The position numbers were made by a program, and so were the translations under genes. Positions 17,890 through 26,914 of a stretch of 64,000 nt of DNA are shown here, in pieces; the first letter of the stretch is position 1; each line of letters opens with the position of its first letter. The notes under the pieces were generated by a model. The model saw only the letters and a program-made list of their open reading frames with translations. It was not told the DNA's origin and made no database searches. The DNA lies in NCBI RefSeq assembly GCF_965204195.1, contig NZ_OZ241975.1, forward strand, positions 3,348,001-3,412,000. The letters are read 5' to 3'. The DNA comes from Poriferisodalis sp965204195. Its GTDB lineage: Bacteria; Actinomycetota; Acidimicrobiia; Acidimicrobiales; Poriferisodalaceae.

Positions 17890-18258
17890 TCACCAGCGTC
17901 CGCTGGCCTCCAGGACCCAACCGATGATTGCGGCGAGGGTCATCACGAACAGAACGATCGTGATCAGGCCTGACCGCCGTTTGTACATCGGCGGCCGTCC
18001 TCCATAGCTGGCCACAGGGCGCGCTGAGCCAGGATCGCCATGCAGCTTGATCTGGTGTCCCTTGGAGATCTCAGTCGCAAGAAACCGGTCGGACGCGGTG
18101 GTCCCCGAACCGCGGCGAGACACGTGCATGGCTTCGCGGGCCATTCCCGTGTGGCTCTGCGGCACTCGCGGTCCCCGGAGGGGCATGCGAACGAGCAAGT
18201 AGAAGAAGTTGGCGAAGCTGACGAGGGCGTTGCGAATAGCTCGCCAGATGCTCTTCAT
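17890..18258 (-). CDS. Small membrane protein, function unknown
   Basis: The protein has 122 aa from ATG 18258. Two hydrophobic stretches are visible: ALVSFANFFYLLVRM near the N-terminus and ITIVLFVMTLAAIIGWVLEA at the C-terminus. The middle is basic. I do not recognise a family. It converges with the hydroxylase gene, 10 bp apart. Longer upstream extensions look like non-coding translation. Confidence 0.5.
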   Translation of the reverse strand: MKSIWRAIRNALVSFANFFYLLVRMPLRGPRVPQSHTGMAREAMHVSRRGSGTTASDRFLATEISKGHQIKLHGDPGSARPVASYGGRPPMYKRRSGLITIVLFVMTLAAIIGWVLEASGRW

Positions 18259-18416
18259 GACACGTGCGCTCTCGGTGAGTGCCCGATCTTGGACGACCGG
18301 GCGGGAGGTCCTCGCTTCGATGCTACGGCGCTCGCTCGCGGCAACGTCCGCCGGTGAGCCCGAATACTCTCGTTGGCGGTGTTCTGCTCGTCGGCAGGCC
18401 CACGGAAGGTCGCCAG

Positions 18417-18860
18417 GTGTTCCGTCTGAAGTCGCTCGACCACATCGTGCTGCGAGTCGCCGATGTCGAACGCAGCATGGCATTCTACACCTCGGTGCTG
18501 GGCTGCACGGTCGAGCACATCAATGACGAGATCGGCCTGTACCAGCTGCGGGCCGGCGATTGCATCATTGACTTGGTCGATGTGGCGGGTGTGCTCGGGA
18601 GAGAGGGCGGCCCGCCTCCGGGACCGACGGCGCACAACGTGGACCACTTCTGCGTACGGATCGAGCCGTTCGACGAAGCCGATCTGCGCCGGCACTTCGC
18701 TGACCACGGCATCGAAGCTGGCCGCCTGTACAACAACTGGGGTGCCGACGGGCGCGGACCGTCGATGTATGTGAAAGATCCCGACGGCAACACCGTTGAA
18801 CTCAAGGGACCGTCGACTCAGCCGTACGACCCGGCTATCGGTTATATCGCGGCCCCGTAG
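18417..18860 (+). CDS. VOC (glyoxalase-like) family protein
   Basis: The protein has 147 aa from GTG 18417. The single VOC module opens with RLKSLDHIVLRVADVERSMA and closes with MYVKDPDGNTVELKG, giving metal ligands His (LDHIV), His (NVDHF) and Glu (VELKG). It may be an isomerase, lyase or dioxygenase. The exact reaction is unknown. Confidence 0.8.
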   Translation: MFRLKSLDHIVLRVADVERSMAFYTSVLGCTVEHINDEIGLYQLRAGDCIIDLVDVAGVLGREGGPPPGPTAHNVDHFCVRIEPFDEADLRRHFADHGIEAGRLYNNWGADGRGPSMYVKDPDGNTVELKGPSTQPYDPAIGYIAAP

Positions 18861-18881
18861 AGGCAGCCGTGTGGGGACGGA

Positions 18882-19097
18882 GTGTCCCGCCCCAAGAGTT
18901 ACTGTTTTCCTGTGTCAGCGTCCTTTCGTTTCTGGACGACCCTGCTCATGCTGGTCGGCGCCATTGTGCCGATCGCTGTCGCCGCGACAATGATCGGTGA
19001 TCGCCCTGCATTGGCACTGGCCATGTTCTTGACCGGTGCAGCAGTGCTCGTCATGGCTCGGTTTGCTTTCCGATGGATGCTCGAAGCCTCAGATTGA
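18882..19097 (+). CDS. Small two-helix membrane protein
   Basis: The protein has 71 aa from GTG 18882 (a GTG further in is possible). There are two membrane helices, FWTTLLMLVGAIVPIAVAA and LALAMFLTGAAVLVMARFAF, with an Arg-rich end. No family is recognised. Its composition and amphipathic layout make it more likely real than not. Confidence 0.45.
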   Translation: MSRPKSYCFPVSASFRFWTTLLMLVGAIVPIAVAATMIGDRPALALAMFLTGAAVLVMARFAFRWMLEASD

Positions 19098-19211
19098 CGA
19101 CCCCGCGCTAGGGCGCGCCGACTACCGCCACTGAGACCAGCCTCGACATCCGAGCTCGGACTGCCGCTGTGGCGGCCTTCGGAGCATCTAGTTGGCCCTA
19201 GCGTCCCCGAC

Positions 19212-19970
19212 ATGTCGGCAGATCAACGCTTGGAGGGCAAGCGCATCGTGGTGACCGGAGCCGGGGCCGGGATCGGTGCTGCCATTGCGGAAACCGCTCG
19301 TGGCTATGGGTCCGAGGTGTTCGGTGTGGACATCGACCGGGACACCGATGTTGACCGGCACTACGACGTCGCCAACGAGGCTGACGTGGCCCATCTGTTC
19401 GCGGCCGCCGTCGAGCAGATGGGCGGTATCGACGGACTGGTCAACAACGTCGGCATCGCCGGCCCCACGGGCCGCGTCGAAGACCTCGATCCGGCAGCGT
19501 TCGATCACTGTGTGCAGGTGAACGTGGGCAGCACATTCCGCTACACTGCGGCGGCGGTGCCGCTGCTAGGTGCGGGCGGCTCGATTGTCAACATCGTCTC
19601 GACGGCCGGCATCTTCGGCTACCCGCTGCGGAGCCCCTACGCCGCGTCGAAGTGGGCAGTGGTGGGCCTCACCAAGACGTGGGCCATGGAACTCGGCGAG
19701 CGCGGCATCCGGGTCAACGCCGTCTGCCCCGGCACCACCGAGGGCCCCCGCATGGACGGCGTGATCCAGCGAGAGGCAACCGCCACTGGCAGCACTGCCG
19801 AGGAGATCAAGGCCGGCTACACCGCACAGGTGTCGATGCACACGCTCGTCGCCGGCAACGACATCGGCGAGGCCAGTTGCTGGCTGCTCTCGGACGCCGC
19901 CCGCTACGTATCGGGCCAAGTCCTCAGCGTGGACGGCAACACCGAAACCCTTCGCACCGTCGCACCCTGA
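19212..19970 (+). CDS. Classical short-chain dehydrogenase/reductase
   Basis: The protein has 252 aa. The cofactor loop is VVTGAGAGIGAAIAE. The NNVG motif is LVNNVGIAGPTG, the catalytic Ser is in IVNIVSTAGIFGY, and the YxxxK motif is SPYAASKWAV. The end LSDAARYVSGQVLSVDGN is standard. FGVDIDRDTD suggests an NAD preference. The substrate is not evident. Confidence 0.9.
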   Translation: MSADQRLEGKRIVVTGAGAGIGAAIAETARGYGSEVFGVDIDRDTDVDRHYDVANEADVAHLFAAAVEQMGGIDGLVNNVGIAGPTGRVEDLDPAAFDHCVQVNVGSTFRYTAAAVPLLGAGGSIVNIVSTAGIFGYPLRSPYAASKWAVVGLTKTWAMELGERGIRVNAVCPGTTEGPRMDGVIQREATATGSTAEEIKAGYTAQVSMHTLVAGNDIGEASCWLLSDAARYVSGQVLSVDGNTETLRTVAP

Positions 19971-20171
19971 CGAACCCGGCCGACAATCCGATCGCCCCAC
20001 CAGGAATCGATGAGCGCACGGGGGAAGCAAGGGCAGCGAGCAGCGCCGTCCTGAGCATGCACGACCGGGACGGCGTTCTCGATGGGTTCACGACGCAGGT
20101 GCGGGAATCGAGGCTTGCGACCGGAGCGGCCGTGCCCGCGAGACCCGTCTGCGGAGAAGCGGCCCTGGCGA

Positions 20172-20798
20172 TCAACCAGCGTCGGACCACAGCGTGGCTT
20201 CGTAGCCCGCTTCAAGGTCTTGGTCGATAGCGCTTGGCTCGGCCTGCAGCTCATGCTGGGAGGCGAGAATCTCGCCCGCCGTGGGCACCTCGCTAACCGG
20301 CCACGTCGAGGTGTCCCAGAGGTTGGCGCGTATCAGCGCCTTCCCGCAGTGGAGAAAGCACTCGTCGACATCAACGACCACGGCCGTCTTGGGCACCCGA
20401 TCCCCCACTGCTGTCGCCGCGCAGATATCCGGATCGGTTGTGAGCGATGCAGTGCCGTTCACCCGCACGGTGTGGTCGCTCCCGGGCACGAAGAAGATGA
20501 GACCCACTTGGGGGTTGTCCAGAAAGTTGGTGTACGAGTCGAGCCGGTTGTTGCCGGCGAGGTCGCCGAAAGCCAAGCGTGTGCCGTCATCGAGCACCTG
20601 GGCGAATCCGGGAGGCCCGCCTCGGGGCGACGCATCGGTCCCGCCCGGGCCATGGGTCGCCAGCACGCACAGCGGCGACAACGCCAGGAACCGGGCCGAC
20701 TCAGCATCGATCGCCGGCACGTTCTTGTTGGCCACCAGCTTGGATGGCTGGCGGTAGATCTCCCGCAGTGCCGTAGTGTCGCTGACCCGTCCGTTCAT
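20172..20798 (-). CDS. Pyridoxamine 5'-phosphate oxidase family protein (split-barrel flavoprotein)
   Basis: The protein has 208 aa. The split-barrel FMN-binding fold shows as FLALSPLCVLATHGPGGTDA, SPRGGPPGFAQV, then DSYTNFLDNPQVGLIFFVPG. It resembles the actinobacterial MSMEG_1061-type group of this superfamily rather than PdxH. The likely roles are flavin- or F420-dependent reduction or heme handling. The gene is monocistronic. Confidence 0.8.
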   Translation of the reverse strand: MNGRVSDTTALREIYRQPSKLVANKNVPAIDAESARFLALSPLCVLATHGPGGTDASPRGGPPGFAQVLDDGTRLAFGDLAGNNRLDSYTNFLDNPQVGLIFFVPGSDHTVRVNGTASLTTDPDICAATAVGDRVPKTAVVVDVDECFLHCGKALIRANLWDTSTWPVSEVPTAGEILASQHELQAEPSAIDQDLEAGYEATLWSDAG

Positions 20799-21070
20799 CG
20801 CCCGTCCCTTCGCCGGCCGCAGTCTTGCCGCTCAGAGGTCACTTTGGTGGGCCTTCGATCCTTCGGCGCTTCGCCGAATCGCGGTCCTGCTGCGGACACT
20901 CGCGGCTATAGCCATGCGTGTTCTCGCGCCCGTTCTCCGACCCGCCGCCCCGCTGTCGCGTCGCGACCCTTGCAAGAAACGCCTCGAACAGGCTGCGGCC
21001 GTCTGACGGGTCGCAGCAGCGCCCGAGAGCTGCGCGTGTTCGGTAGGTGACCGGGCAGGCGTTCCACAGC

Positions 21071-22747
21071 TCAGCAGTTCTGCCGGACGTGGTCTCTGAC
21101 CGGGGTGCGGGGTTTGCGGGGCGGGGCGGGTATGACTGTCCAGCCCTCGCCGGGCGGTGCCGGCGCCGTCGGCGGGTGCAGCACCAGGTTGTACTCGTGC
21201 AGCCGCTGGTGGTGGCTGTGGCACAGCAACGCCAGATTCACCAAGCTGGTGGGGCCGTCGTCGAGCCAGTGCTCGATGTGGTGCCCTTCGCAGTGGATCG
21301 GCGCCCGGTTGCAGCCGGGCCACACGCAGCCTTGGTCGCGGGCGATCAGCGCCCGGCGAATCGCTGCGGGGATGGTGCGTTTCGCACGACCCACGTCGAG
21401 CACCTCGCCAGGGCCGCCCATCACGACCGGTATGACCTGAGTGTCGCAGGCGATCCTGCGCAGATCGGCCGCGCCCAGCACAGTGCCAGTCTCGGTAGTC
21501 GCCGCAGCGCCCGGAACCGCCAGCAGATCCTTCGCAGGTCTCGACGCCGCGCATGTGCACTCGGGATCGGTTGCGCTGTGCGGAGAACTGCCGCGCAGGT
21601 TGTCCAGGGTGGTGAGCACGATCATCTGCGTCGGACTCGGCACCACCCAGCCGTCGTCACCCGAGCCCACGCCAGCGACAGTTGACCTATCGGGGGCTGC
21701 GGGTGCCGCTTCGAGATCACCTGGGGCCGACACAGCATCTCGAGCCGCAGAACCTGCATGCCCTGCCCAGCTGGGGCTCGAAGCGTCACCGGGAGCGGAG
21801 TCCGCGCCCTGCGCTGGTCCCGCGCTGCCGGTGCTCCTGGAACTCGCGTCACCTTCTTCCGCGCAATCAGCGCTCTGAGCACTGGCGGCGGTGAGCAGCC
21901 ATGCGAGCGCGTCGGCGGCGCGCTGGGGGACGCTGCGCCGCTGGGATTCAGGAAGGTCCTTGTCGCTGCGCCAGTTCCGCTCGATCGCGGCCACCAACAG
22001 GCGGTTGACGGCATCGCCGGTCAGCGCATCGAGCTTCGCACGCAAGTGCCACATGCCGTCGTGCGAGTCGACCCACATCGATGCCGACCTCGCGGCGCGC
22101 TGGCGAGCCCGCCGCTGCGCGTCGTTCTCCCGGCGCCACGCTGCCTCCGCGGCACGCACGGTCTGCCGTGTTTGATCAGCCGTCTGGCTCCTCGCCTGCT
22201 TGCACAGCTCGCGCCGCACGTCGTCGGGCACTTCCGCTGCGGCCACCATCGCGGCTTGATCGGAGTTGATGTCGCCGCGCCCCAGCGCATCGGCCACCGG
22301 CGGCTGGGCGTCCAAGGCTTGCGCGTCGCGTTCGATCCGACGCGCCAGCGCACTGCTGACCGCGGTGGCATTCACCAGCGTTTCTGCCCCCGATGCCTCC
22401 CCGCGGCGCGCATGCAGCCGACGCCGTACCGCTTCGGCAGCCAGCGCGCTACGTGACCCCTCCAGCACGTTGATGGCGCGCTGCACCGCCTGCGCGCACC
22501 ACACCAAATCCTCATCGCCCACAGACCGAACCGCCACCGCATCCACCAATGGACCAGCACCAGCCAGCGGCCCCACCGCAGCATCGATAGCGCCTCGAAC
22601 CACAGCAGCGGCGCCCTCGCCGCCATCTACGCCGCCGCACCGCAGCGCCAACCGCGCACGCATCTCCGCCAGGCAGGCCTTCCCCGCAGGGCGCCCGCCC
22701 ATGCTGTGCGGGGCACCAGCTGGCAAGCGTCGTGCAACCGAGGTCAT
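21071..22747 (-). CDS. DUF222 / 13E12-repeat family HNH endonuclease
   Basis: The protein has 558 aa from ATG 22747, which follows a TACGGT box by 7 nt. The N-terminal helical DUF222 region (to about residue 320) contains RARQRAARSASMWVDSHDGM. A low-complexity Ala/Ser/Gly segment covers about 320-410. The C-terminal HNH nuclease is CVWPGCNRAPIHCEGHHIEH, then LVNLALLCHSHHQRLHE. These proteins are multicopy and highly variable in actinobacteria, often linked to mobile introns or phage. The role of this copy is unknown. Confidence 0.88.
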   Translation of the reverse strand: MTSVARRLPAGAPHSMGGRPAGKACLAEMRARLALRCGGVDGGEGAAAVVRGAIDAAVGPLAGAGPLVDAVAVRSVGDEDLVWCAQAVQRAINVLEGSRSALAAEAVRRRLHARRGEASGAETLVNATAVSSALARRIERDAQALDAQPPVADALGRGDINSDQAAMVAAAEVPDDVRRELCKQARSQTADQTRQTVRAAEAAWRRENDAQRRARQRAARSASMWVDSHDGMWHLRAKLDALTGDAVNRLLVAAIERNWRSDKDLPESQRRSVPQRAADALAWLLTAASAQSADCAEEGDASSRSTGSAGPAQGADSAPGDASSPSWAGHAGSAARDAVSAPGDLEAAPAAPDRSTVAGVGSGDDGWVVPSPTQMIVLTTLDNLRGSSPHSATDPECTCAASRPAKDLLAVPGAAATTETGTVLGAADLRRIACDTQVIPVVMGGPGEVLDVGRAKRTIPAAIRRALIARDQGCVWPGCNRAPIHCEGHHIEHWLDDGPTSLVNLALLCHSHHQRLHEYNLVLHPPTAPAPPGEGWTVIPAPPRKPRTPVRDHVRQNC

Positions 22748-22838
22748 GGCCGCCACCGTAAGAACGGGGTGTGACAGACGCCTGCAGCCAGCCGACGTCG
22801 ACCGCTGAGCAGCCGGTTTCGTGCGACGGGGGTGATGG
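22743..22838. repeat. Imperfect direct repeat, copy A (start region of DUF222-HNH gene)
   Basis: About 95 bp that contain the start codon and promoter box of the HNH gene. They match 22925-23019 at most positions, including the shared core CTGCAGCCAG and GACCGCTGAG. Confidence 0.7.
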
Positions 22839-22924
22839 CCGTCACCGCGGACGCTGAGCATGACCCACGGCGGCCACCAGCGGGACTGCGCCGTGCGGCA
22901 GCTGATCAGCTTCCGACGACGGCG

Positions 22925-23019
22925 GTCATGACGGCCAACGTAGAAGGGGGGAGTGACAGACACCTGCAGCCAGCGGACATCGACCGCTGAGCGACCGGCG
23001 TCGTGCAACGGAAGTCACG
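22925..23019. repeat. Imperfect direct repeat, copy B (decayed duplicate start region)
   Basis: A second copy of the HNH start region, 182 bp upstream of the first. It still carries an ATG, but its frame ends after seven codons (MTAVVGS). The interval 22748-23093 otherwise holds no gene. Confidence 0.7.
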
Positions 23020-23093
23020 GCAGCCGATGGCCGAAGGGCAGCACGGCTCAAAATCGGGCGGCCCTGACGCCGCCGGCGCCCTACCGTTCCCTC

Positions 23094-23237
23094 ATGGCCG
23101 GAGCAACTCACAACAACCGCGAGCGACGCGCCGAGGCTCGCCGCCCGACCGCCGACGACCAGTTCCTAGAACGCCTCGCTGCCTCCATGCAGCGCCACCG
23201 CCGCATCCTCGATCGCCTCGCCGGCGAGGCCGAGTGA
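23094..23237 (+). CDS. Small basic protein (47 aa) upstream of DUF1697 gene
   Basis: A TACCGT box ends 6 nt before ATG 23094, as for other leaderless genes here. The peptide is charged and helical (NNRERRAEARRPTADDQFLE), without hydrophobic segments. It ends 10 bp before the DUF1697 start, so both would share one mRNA. No family is recognised. Confidence 0.5.
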   Translation: MAGATHNNRERRAEARRPTADDQFLERLAASMQRHRRILDRLAGEAE

Positions 23238-23247
23238 GCCGCCAGCC

Positions 23248-23796
23248 ATGACCACCCGCTGCGTCGTGCTGCCCAAAGGCATCAACGTGGGCGGGCACAA
23301 CCGGGTGCCCATGGCCGAGCTGCGCCCCAAGCTGGCCGAGGCCGGCTACACCGACCCCATCACGATCCTGCAGAGCGGCAACATCATCGTCACCGCTGAT
23401 CAGCCCGACGATGCCACTGGCCCCGCCGCCGTGGCCGCATCAGTCCAGCAACTGCTGGCCGACGAATTCGACGTCCACGTGCCTTGCGTGGCCCGCACCG
23501 CCGCCGAGATCGAGGCCATCCTCGAACGCAACCCACTCAGGCACATCGCCGATGACGGGTCGCGCTACCTCGTCAACTTCCTGTCGGACGAACCGAGCCC
23601 CGAGGCCGTGCGCGAACTCACCGAAGTCGACCACAGCCCAGAAGTCGTGCACGTCGAAGGCTCAGAGGCATACGTCTGGGCCCCCGAGGGCATCAAGGCG
23701 CTCCACCTGACGTACGCACATCTCGAGCGCCACTTCGGCGTGACCGCCACCGCCCGCAACTGGAACACGCTCGAACGCATCGCAGCCAAGCTCTAG
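23248..23796 (+). CDS. DUF1697 family protein
   Basis: The protein has 182 aa. The opening CVVLPKGINVGGHNRVPMAE and the following TILQSGNIIVTAD are the diagnostic DUF1697 motifs. The C-terminus AHLERHFGVTATARNWNTLE is also conserved. The biochemical role of the family is unknown. Confidence 0.9.
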   Translation: MTTRCVVLPKGINVGGHNRVPMAELRPKLAEAGYTDPITILQSGNIIVTADQPDDATGPAAVAASVQQLLADEFDVHVPCVARTAAEIEAILERNPLRHIADDGSRYLVNFLSDEPSPEAVRELTEVDHSPEVVHVEGSEAYVWAPEGIKALHLTYAHLERHFGVTATARNWNTLERIAAKL

Positions 23797-23842
23797 CCAG
23801 CCAGCCCCGCGCAATGTCGGCCGACCACCGCGGACGGCCAGA

Positions 23843-24784
23843 ATGTCGGCCGTGACGCTGCTGGAGGTCGAATCGCTGACCAAGCGATACGGCTCGATCA
23901 CCGCCGTCGACGATCTGTCGTTCTCGGTGGCGCCAGGCGAAACGCTCGGGCTGCTGGGACCCAACGGCGCCGGCAAGACCACCACGATGGGCTGCATCGT
24001 CGGCCTGCTGGAGCCCGCCGCCGGTCGCATCGCCATCGACGGGCTGGCGCCGAAGTCGAAGACGGTCAGCGCCATGGTCGGCTATGCGGCCCAGCGCACC
24101 GCGCTGTACCTGTCGCTGCGTGTTTCAGAGAACCTGGCCTACTTCGGTGGCCTGTACGGACTGCGAGGCCGGGCGCTCGCCGAGGCGGTGGCGAAGATCA
24201 TCGACCTGTTCGACCTCGACTCGCTGACCGGCCGCCGGGTGAACGACCTCAGCGTGGGGCAGGCGAAGCTCGTGCACCTGGCATCAGCCGTGATCCATGA
24301 GCCCACGCTGCTGCTGGTCGACGAGCCGACGGCGGGCCTCGACGTCTCGGCGCGACGGCGGGTGATCGACGCCATCCGACGACTCGCGACCCAAGGCACT
24401 GCGGTCATCTTCAGCACCCACTACCTCGAGGAAGCCGACGAGGCGTGCGATTCGCTGGTGATCATCGACCATGGCCGGCGGGTTGCGGCCGGTCCGCTCG
24501 GGGATCTGCTCGCCACCGACCCCGACCCGGCCACGATCATCCGGCTCGGCAACGGCGACACAGTGTCATTCGACGACCGTGACCTCATGGCGGCGATCAA
24601 CTCCGTCGATCAGGACCAGATCGCAGAAGTGGTGGTGGAGCGGCCGTCGGTCCGCCGCCTCTACGAGCGGGTCATCGATAGCAGCGACGCCGACGGGGCG
24701 GGCACGGGCAACGCCGGCACGGGCAACGCCAGCACCGAAGCCGACAGCAATACCGGCGACGACAGCAGCAGCGCCGATGGTTAG
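23843..24784 (+). CDS. ABC transporter ATP-binding protein
   Basis: The protein has 313 aa. Walker A is GPNGAGKTTTMG, the signature motif is a variant LSVGQ (NDLSVGQAKLVHLA), Walker B is LLLVDEPTAGLD, and the switch His is in FSTHYLEEAD. It belongs to the drug/lipid export (DRA or CcmA-like) ATPases. The tail is Gly/Asn/Ser-rich. It overlaps the permease gene by 8 nt, so they form one exporter. Confidence 0.92.
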   Translation: MSAVTLLEVESLTKRYGSITAVDDLSFSVAPGETLGLLGPNGAGKTTTMGCIVGLLEPAAGRIAIDGLAPKSKTVSAMVGYAAQRTALYLSLRVSENLAYFGGLYGLRGRALAEAVAKIIDLFDLDSLTGRRVNDLSVGQAKLVHLASAVIHEPTLLLVDEPTAGLDVSARRRVIDAIRRLATQGTAVIFSTHYLEEADEACDSLVIIDHGRRVAAGPLGDLLATDPDPATIIRLGNGDTVSFDDRDLMAAINSVDQDQIAEVVVERPSVRRLYERVIDSSDADGAGTGNAGTGNASTEADSNTGDDSSSADG

Positions 24785-25505
24785 CACCCTCCTCATCGCC
24801 CGCAACGAACTGCGCCTGCTGCAGCGCGACCCGTTCCCGTTGTTCGTGCTGATCGGCATGCCGGGCGTGCTGCTGTTCTTCGTTACCGACGCGCTCATCG
24901 GCGGGCCGGCTCACTCGGTGCCCGCCCTGGCCTCGCTGTTCGCCCTCATGGGTACCGGTTCGATGGGGTTCTCGTTCTTCCGAGAGCACGGCTGGGGCAC
25001 CTGGGACCGGCTCCGCGTCGCCCCGGTGCGCACGATCGAGCTCGTCGCCGGCAACGCCATCCCGATGCTGGCCGTCACCGCCGCCCAGCAGCTCATCATG
25101 GTGGCCATCGGCATCGCCGTGTTCAGCCTCGATGTGCCCGGCGGTGCGGCCCAGCTCGTCATCACGGCGTTGGTCTGCGCGGCGATGTACGTCGCCCTGG
25201 CGATCGCATTGACGTCGCTGTGCCGGACCATGTCGCAGCTCAACGCCGCCTCGATGCTCGGCACCATGGCGATCGCAGGCGCCGGCGGGGCGATCGCCAA
25301 GATCGCAGCGCTGCCGGGCTGGGTGCAGGCCATCGCCCCGGCCAGCCCTGTGTACTGGGTGATCGACGCCTACCGCAGCGTGCTCAACGGCGAGCAGGGC
25401 TTCGGCCGCGCCATCGCCATGCTGGTCGGGTTCGCGGCGCTGTTCACCGCCATCACCCTGTGGCAATTCCGAGCCCACAAGCCGAAAGAGGGCCTCGCCG
25501 GGTGA
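24777..25505 (+). CDS. ABC-2 type transporter permease
   Basis: The protein has 242 aa from ATG 24777. Six membrane segments are visible, beginning with FPLFVLIGMPGVLLFFVTDA. The ABC-2 pattern includes SQLNAASMLGTMAIAGAGGA and PASPVYWVIDAYRSVLNG. It pairs with the preceding ATPase. The substrate is unknown, and an exporter of drugs or lipids is the usual role. Confidence 0.9.
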   Translation: MVSTLLIARNELRLLQRDPFPLFVLIGMPGVLLFFVTDALIGGPAHSVPALASLFALMGTGSMGFSFFREHGWGTWDRLRVAPVRTIELVAGNAIPMLAVTAAQQLIMVAIGIAVFSLDVPGGAAQLVITALVCAAMYVALAIALTSLCRTMSQLNAASMLGTMAIAGAGGAIAKIAALPGWVQAIAPASPVYWVIDAYRSVLNGEQGFGRAIAMLVGFAALFTAITLWQFRAHKPKEGLAG

Positions 25506-25514
25506 CCGATCCCG

Positions 25515-25568
25515 CCTCAGCAGCCTCAGCAGGCTCAGCAGGCTCAGCAGGCTGAGCAGCCTCAGCGG
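25515..25568. repeat. Six tandem 9-bp units between convergent genes
   Basis: Units of the form [CG]CT[CG]AGCAG repeat six times and include the stop codon of the MazF-like gene. Variant units are mutually complementary, so the array can fold into a weak hairpin and may help end transcription from both sides. Confidence 0.6.
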
Positions 25569-25921
25569 CGCAGTGGGCTGGACAGACCGAGCGCCAGTCG
25601 GAGACCGTCGTCGATGCGCTCCATGGTGGCCGGGCCGACGGCGCCGACCGCTTCGGACAGTTCTGCCTTGTCGATGGTGACCACCTGGGACACGTTGGCC
25701 ACCGAGTCGTGGGGCAGGCCCGCTTCGGCGGCGGGCAGGCTCACGTTGCCGGGCGCGTCGAGCAGCTGCAGATTGCTTGTCACCACCACCCCGACAACCG
25801 TCGCTATGCGGCTGCGGTTGAAGCTGTCATCGGAGACCACCACCAGCGGGTGCCGGTAGCCCGGTTCCGAACCGGCCGGCTCGCCGAAGTCCACCCAGCA
25901 GACATCGCGCCGCTGAATCAC
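25562..25921 (-). CDS. MazF/PemK-like endoribonuclease toxin
   Basis: The protein has 119 aa. The opening IQRRDVCWVDFGEPAGSEPG and YRHPLVVVSDDSFNRSRI carry the PemK/MazF SH3-like barrel pattern with the catalytic Arg and Thr region (VVVTSNLQL). It should cut mRNA or tRNA in a sequence-specific way. It overlaps the antitoxin gene by 4 nt, the standard type II arrangement. Confidence 0.9.
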   Translation of the reverse strand: MIQRRDVCWVDFGEPAGSEPGYRHPLVVVSDDSFNRSRIATVVGVVVTSNLQLLDAPGNVSLPAAEAGLPHDSVANVSQVVTIDKAELSEAVGAVGPATMERIDDGLRLALGLSSPLRR

Positions 25922-26151
25922 CGGCGGCCTGACAGCGCCCGAGCCTGCGCCTCACGAAGGCCGGCCCCGAGATCGGAGCGCTCGGCCTCGTACACGGCAT
26001 TGAGCTTGGCCGTGACCTCCTGCCGCCCAGCCTCGGCCAGCAGACGCCGCAGCGCCTCCGCATACAGGCTTGAGCGCGAGCAGCGCTCACGCGCCGCCAA
26101 TTCCTCCCCTGCCCGAAACACATCGTCCGGAATCGAAACGGCGATCTTCAT
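25918..26151 (-). CDS. Ribbon-helix-helix antitoxin (MazE-like)
   Basis: The protein has 77 aa. MKIAVSIPDDVFRAGEELA followed by CSRSSLYAEALRRLLAE is a ribbon-helix-helix DNA-binding domain. The C-terminal part is charged and would bind the toxin. It precedes the MazF-like gene and is translationally coupled to it. Confidence 0.88.
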   Translation of the reverse strand: MKIAVSIPDDVFRAGEELAARERCSRSSLYAEALRRLLAEAGRQEVTAKLNAVYEAERSDLGAGLREAQARALSGRR

Positions 26152-26250
26152 GCCCGCAGTATAACCAAGTCATACCACCGCTCATCTCGCGGGCGAAGGC
26201 CGCTGTCGACGGGTCGAAGCAGATCGGCGCAGCAGACGCCCTGAAGCCGT

Positions 26251-26841
26251 TCAGTCCTGACGGAGGGCGATCGGCACCAAAGGCCGGCTGACGACGGTTG
26301 CGTGGAAGCTGTCGGTGCCTTCGGCGATCCAGTCGGCCGGGCGAATGGCATCCTCGACCTGGCGACCGAGTCGTTTCTCGGCGACGGAGAGCGCTTCGTA
26401 GAGCCGGTCGCGATCAGGCACGCCGAGCACGAGGACATCGATATCGGCGACGGGACGTTTCGTTCCCTCGCCAGACCAGCGAGCTGCCCATGAGCCAAAG
26501 ATGTACGCGGCCTCGATGCCGTCGATGTCCTCAAGAACCTCAGCGAGCACTTGCGGCGGGCCGAACGCCTTGACCAGCACGTCGGCGAGTCCCCGGTAGT
26601 AGGGACTTTCGGTGTCGGCTCGCACGAGCCGGACATTGCCGATCCTGCGGCTCGTGACGATTCCGGCCGCTTCGGCCCGCTCGATCTCACGGTGCACGGA
26701 GCTGATCGGAACACCCGCCATGGCTGCGATGTCCGTGACACTGGCTTCGAGCTCGGGATCGCCGAGCAGTAGAGCAAGAATCTCGCCCTGCTGGCGCGAC
26801 CGCAGCAACGGCAACAACTTCGGTGCCTCAGTCTTTCCCAT
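26251..26841 (-). CDS. HTH domain fused to MNT-type nucleotidyltransferase
   Basis: The protein has 196 aa. Residues 15-75 are an ArsR-like winged helix (VTDIAAMAGVPISSVHREIE). Residues 100-150 are a minimal nucleotidyltransferase with the GS...DxD pattern in YIFGSWAARW and VADIDVLVLG. Such single-chain regulators often belong to toxin-antitoxin or antibiotic-adenylylation-like modules (compare MntA). No HEPN partner is adjacent on this strand. The promoter region is AT-rich (26842-26880). Confidence 0.8.
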   Translation of the reverse strand: MGKTEAPKLLPLLRSRQQGEILALLLGDPELEASVTDIAAMAGVPISSVHREIERAEAAGIVTSRRIGNVRLVRADTESPYYRGLADVLVKAFGPPQVLAEVLEDIDGIEAAYIFGSWAARWSGEGTKRPVADIDVLVLGVPDRDRLYEALSVAEKRLGRQVEDAIRPADWIAEGTDSFHATVVSRPLVPIALRQD

Positions 26842-26914
26842 ATCCAGAGAAGCTCATTTCATTTAAAGAAAATGCTGAGACGTGACGATTGGTCTCATCG
26901 ATCCCCTGCTTGCG

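Noticed and set aside
20799..21070. Possible small gene in the 272-bp gap
   Set aside because: The open frames are short, Arg/Pro-rich and lack start signals. Nothing is recognised.
25515..25568. CRISPR-like array
   Set aside because: The units are 9 bp in direct tandem with no spacers. No CRISPR array is present in the window.
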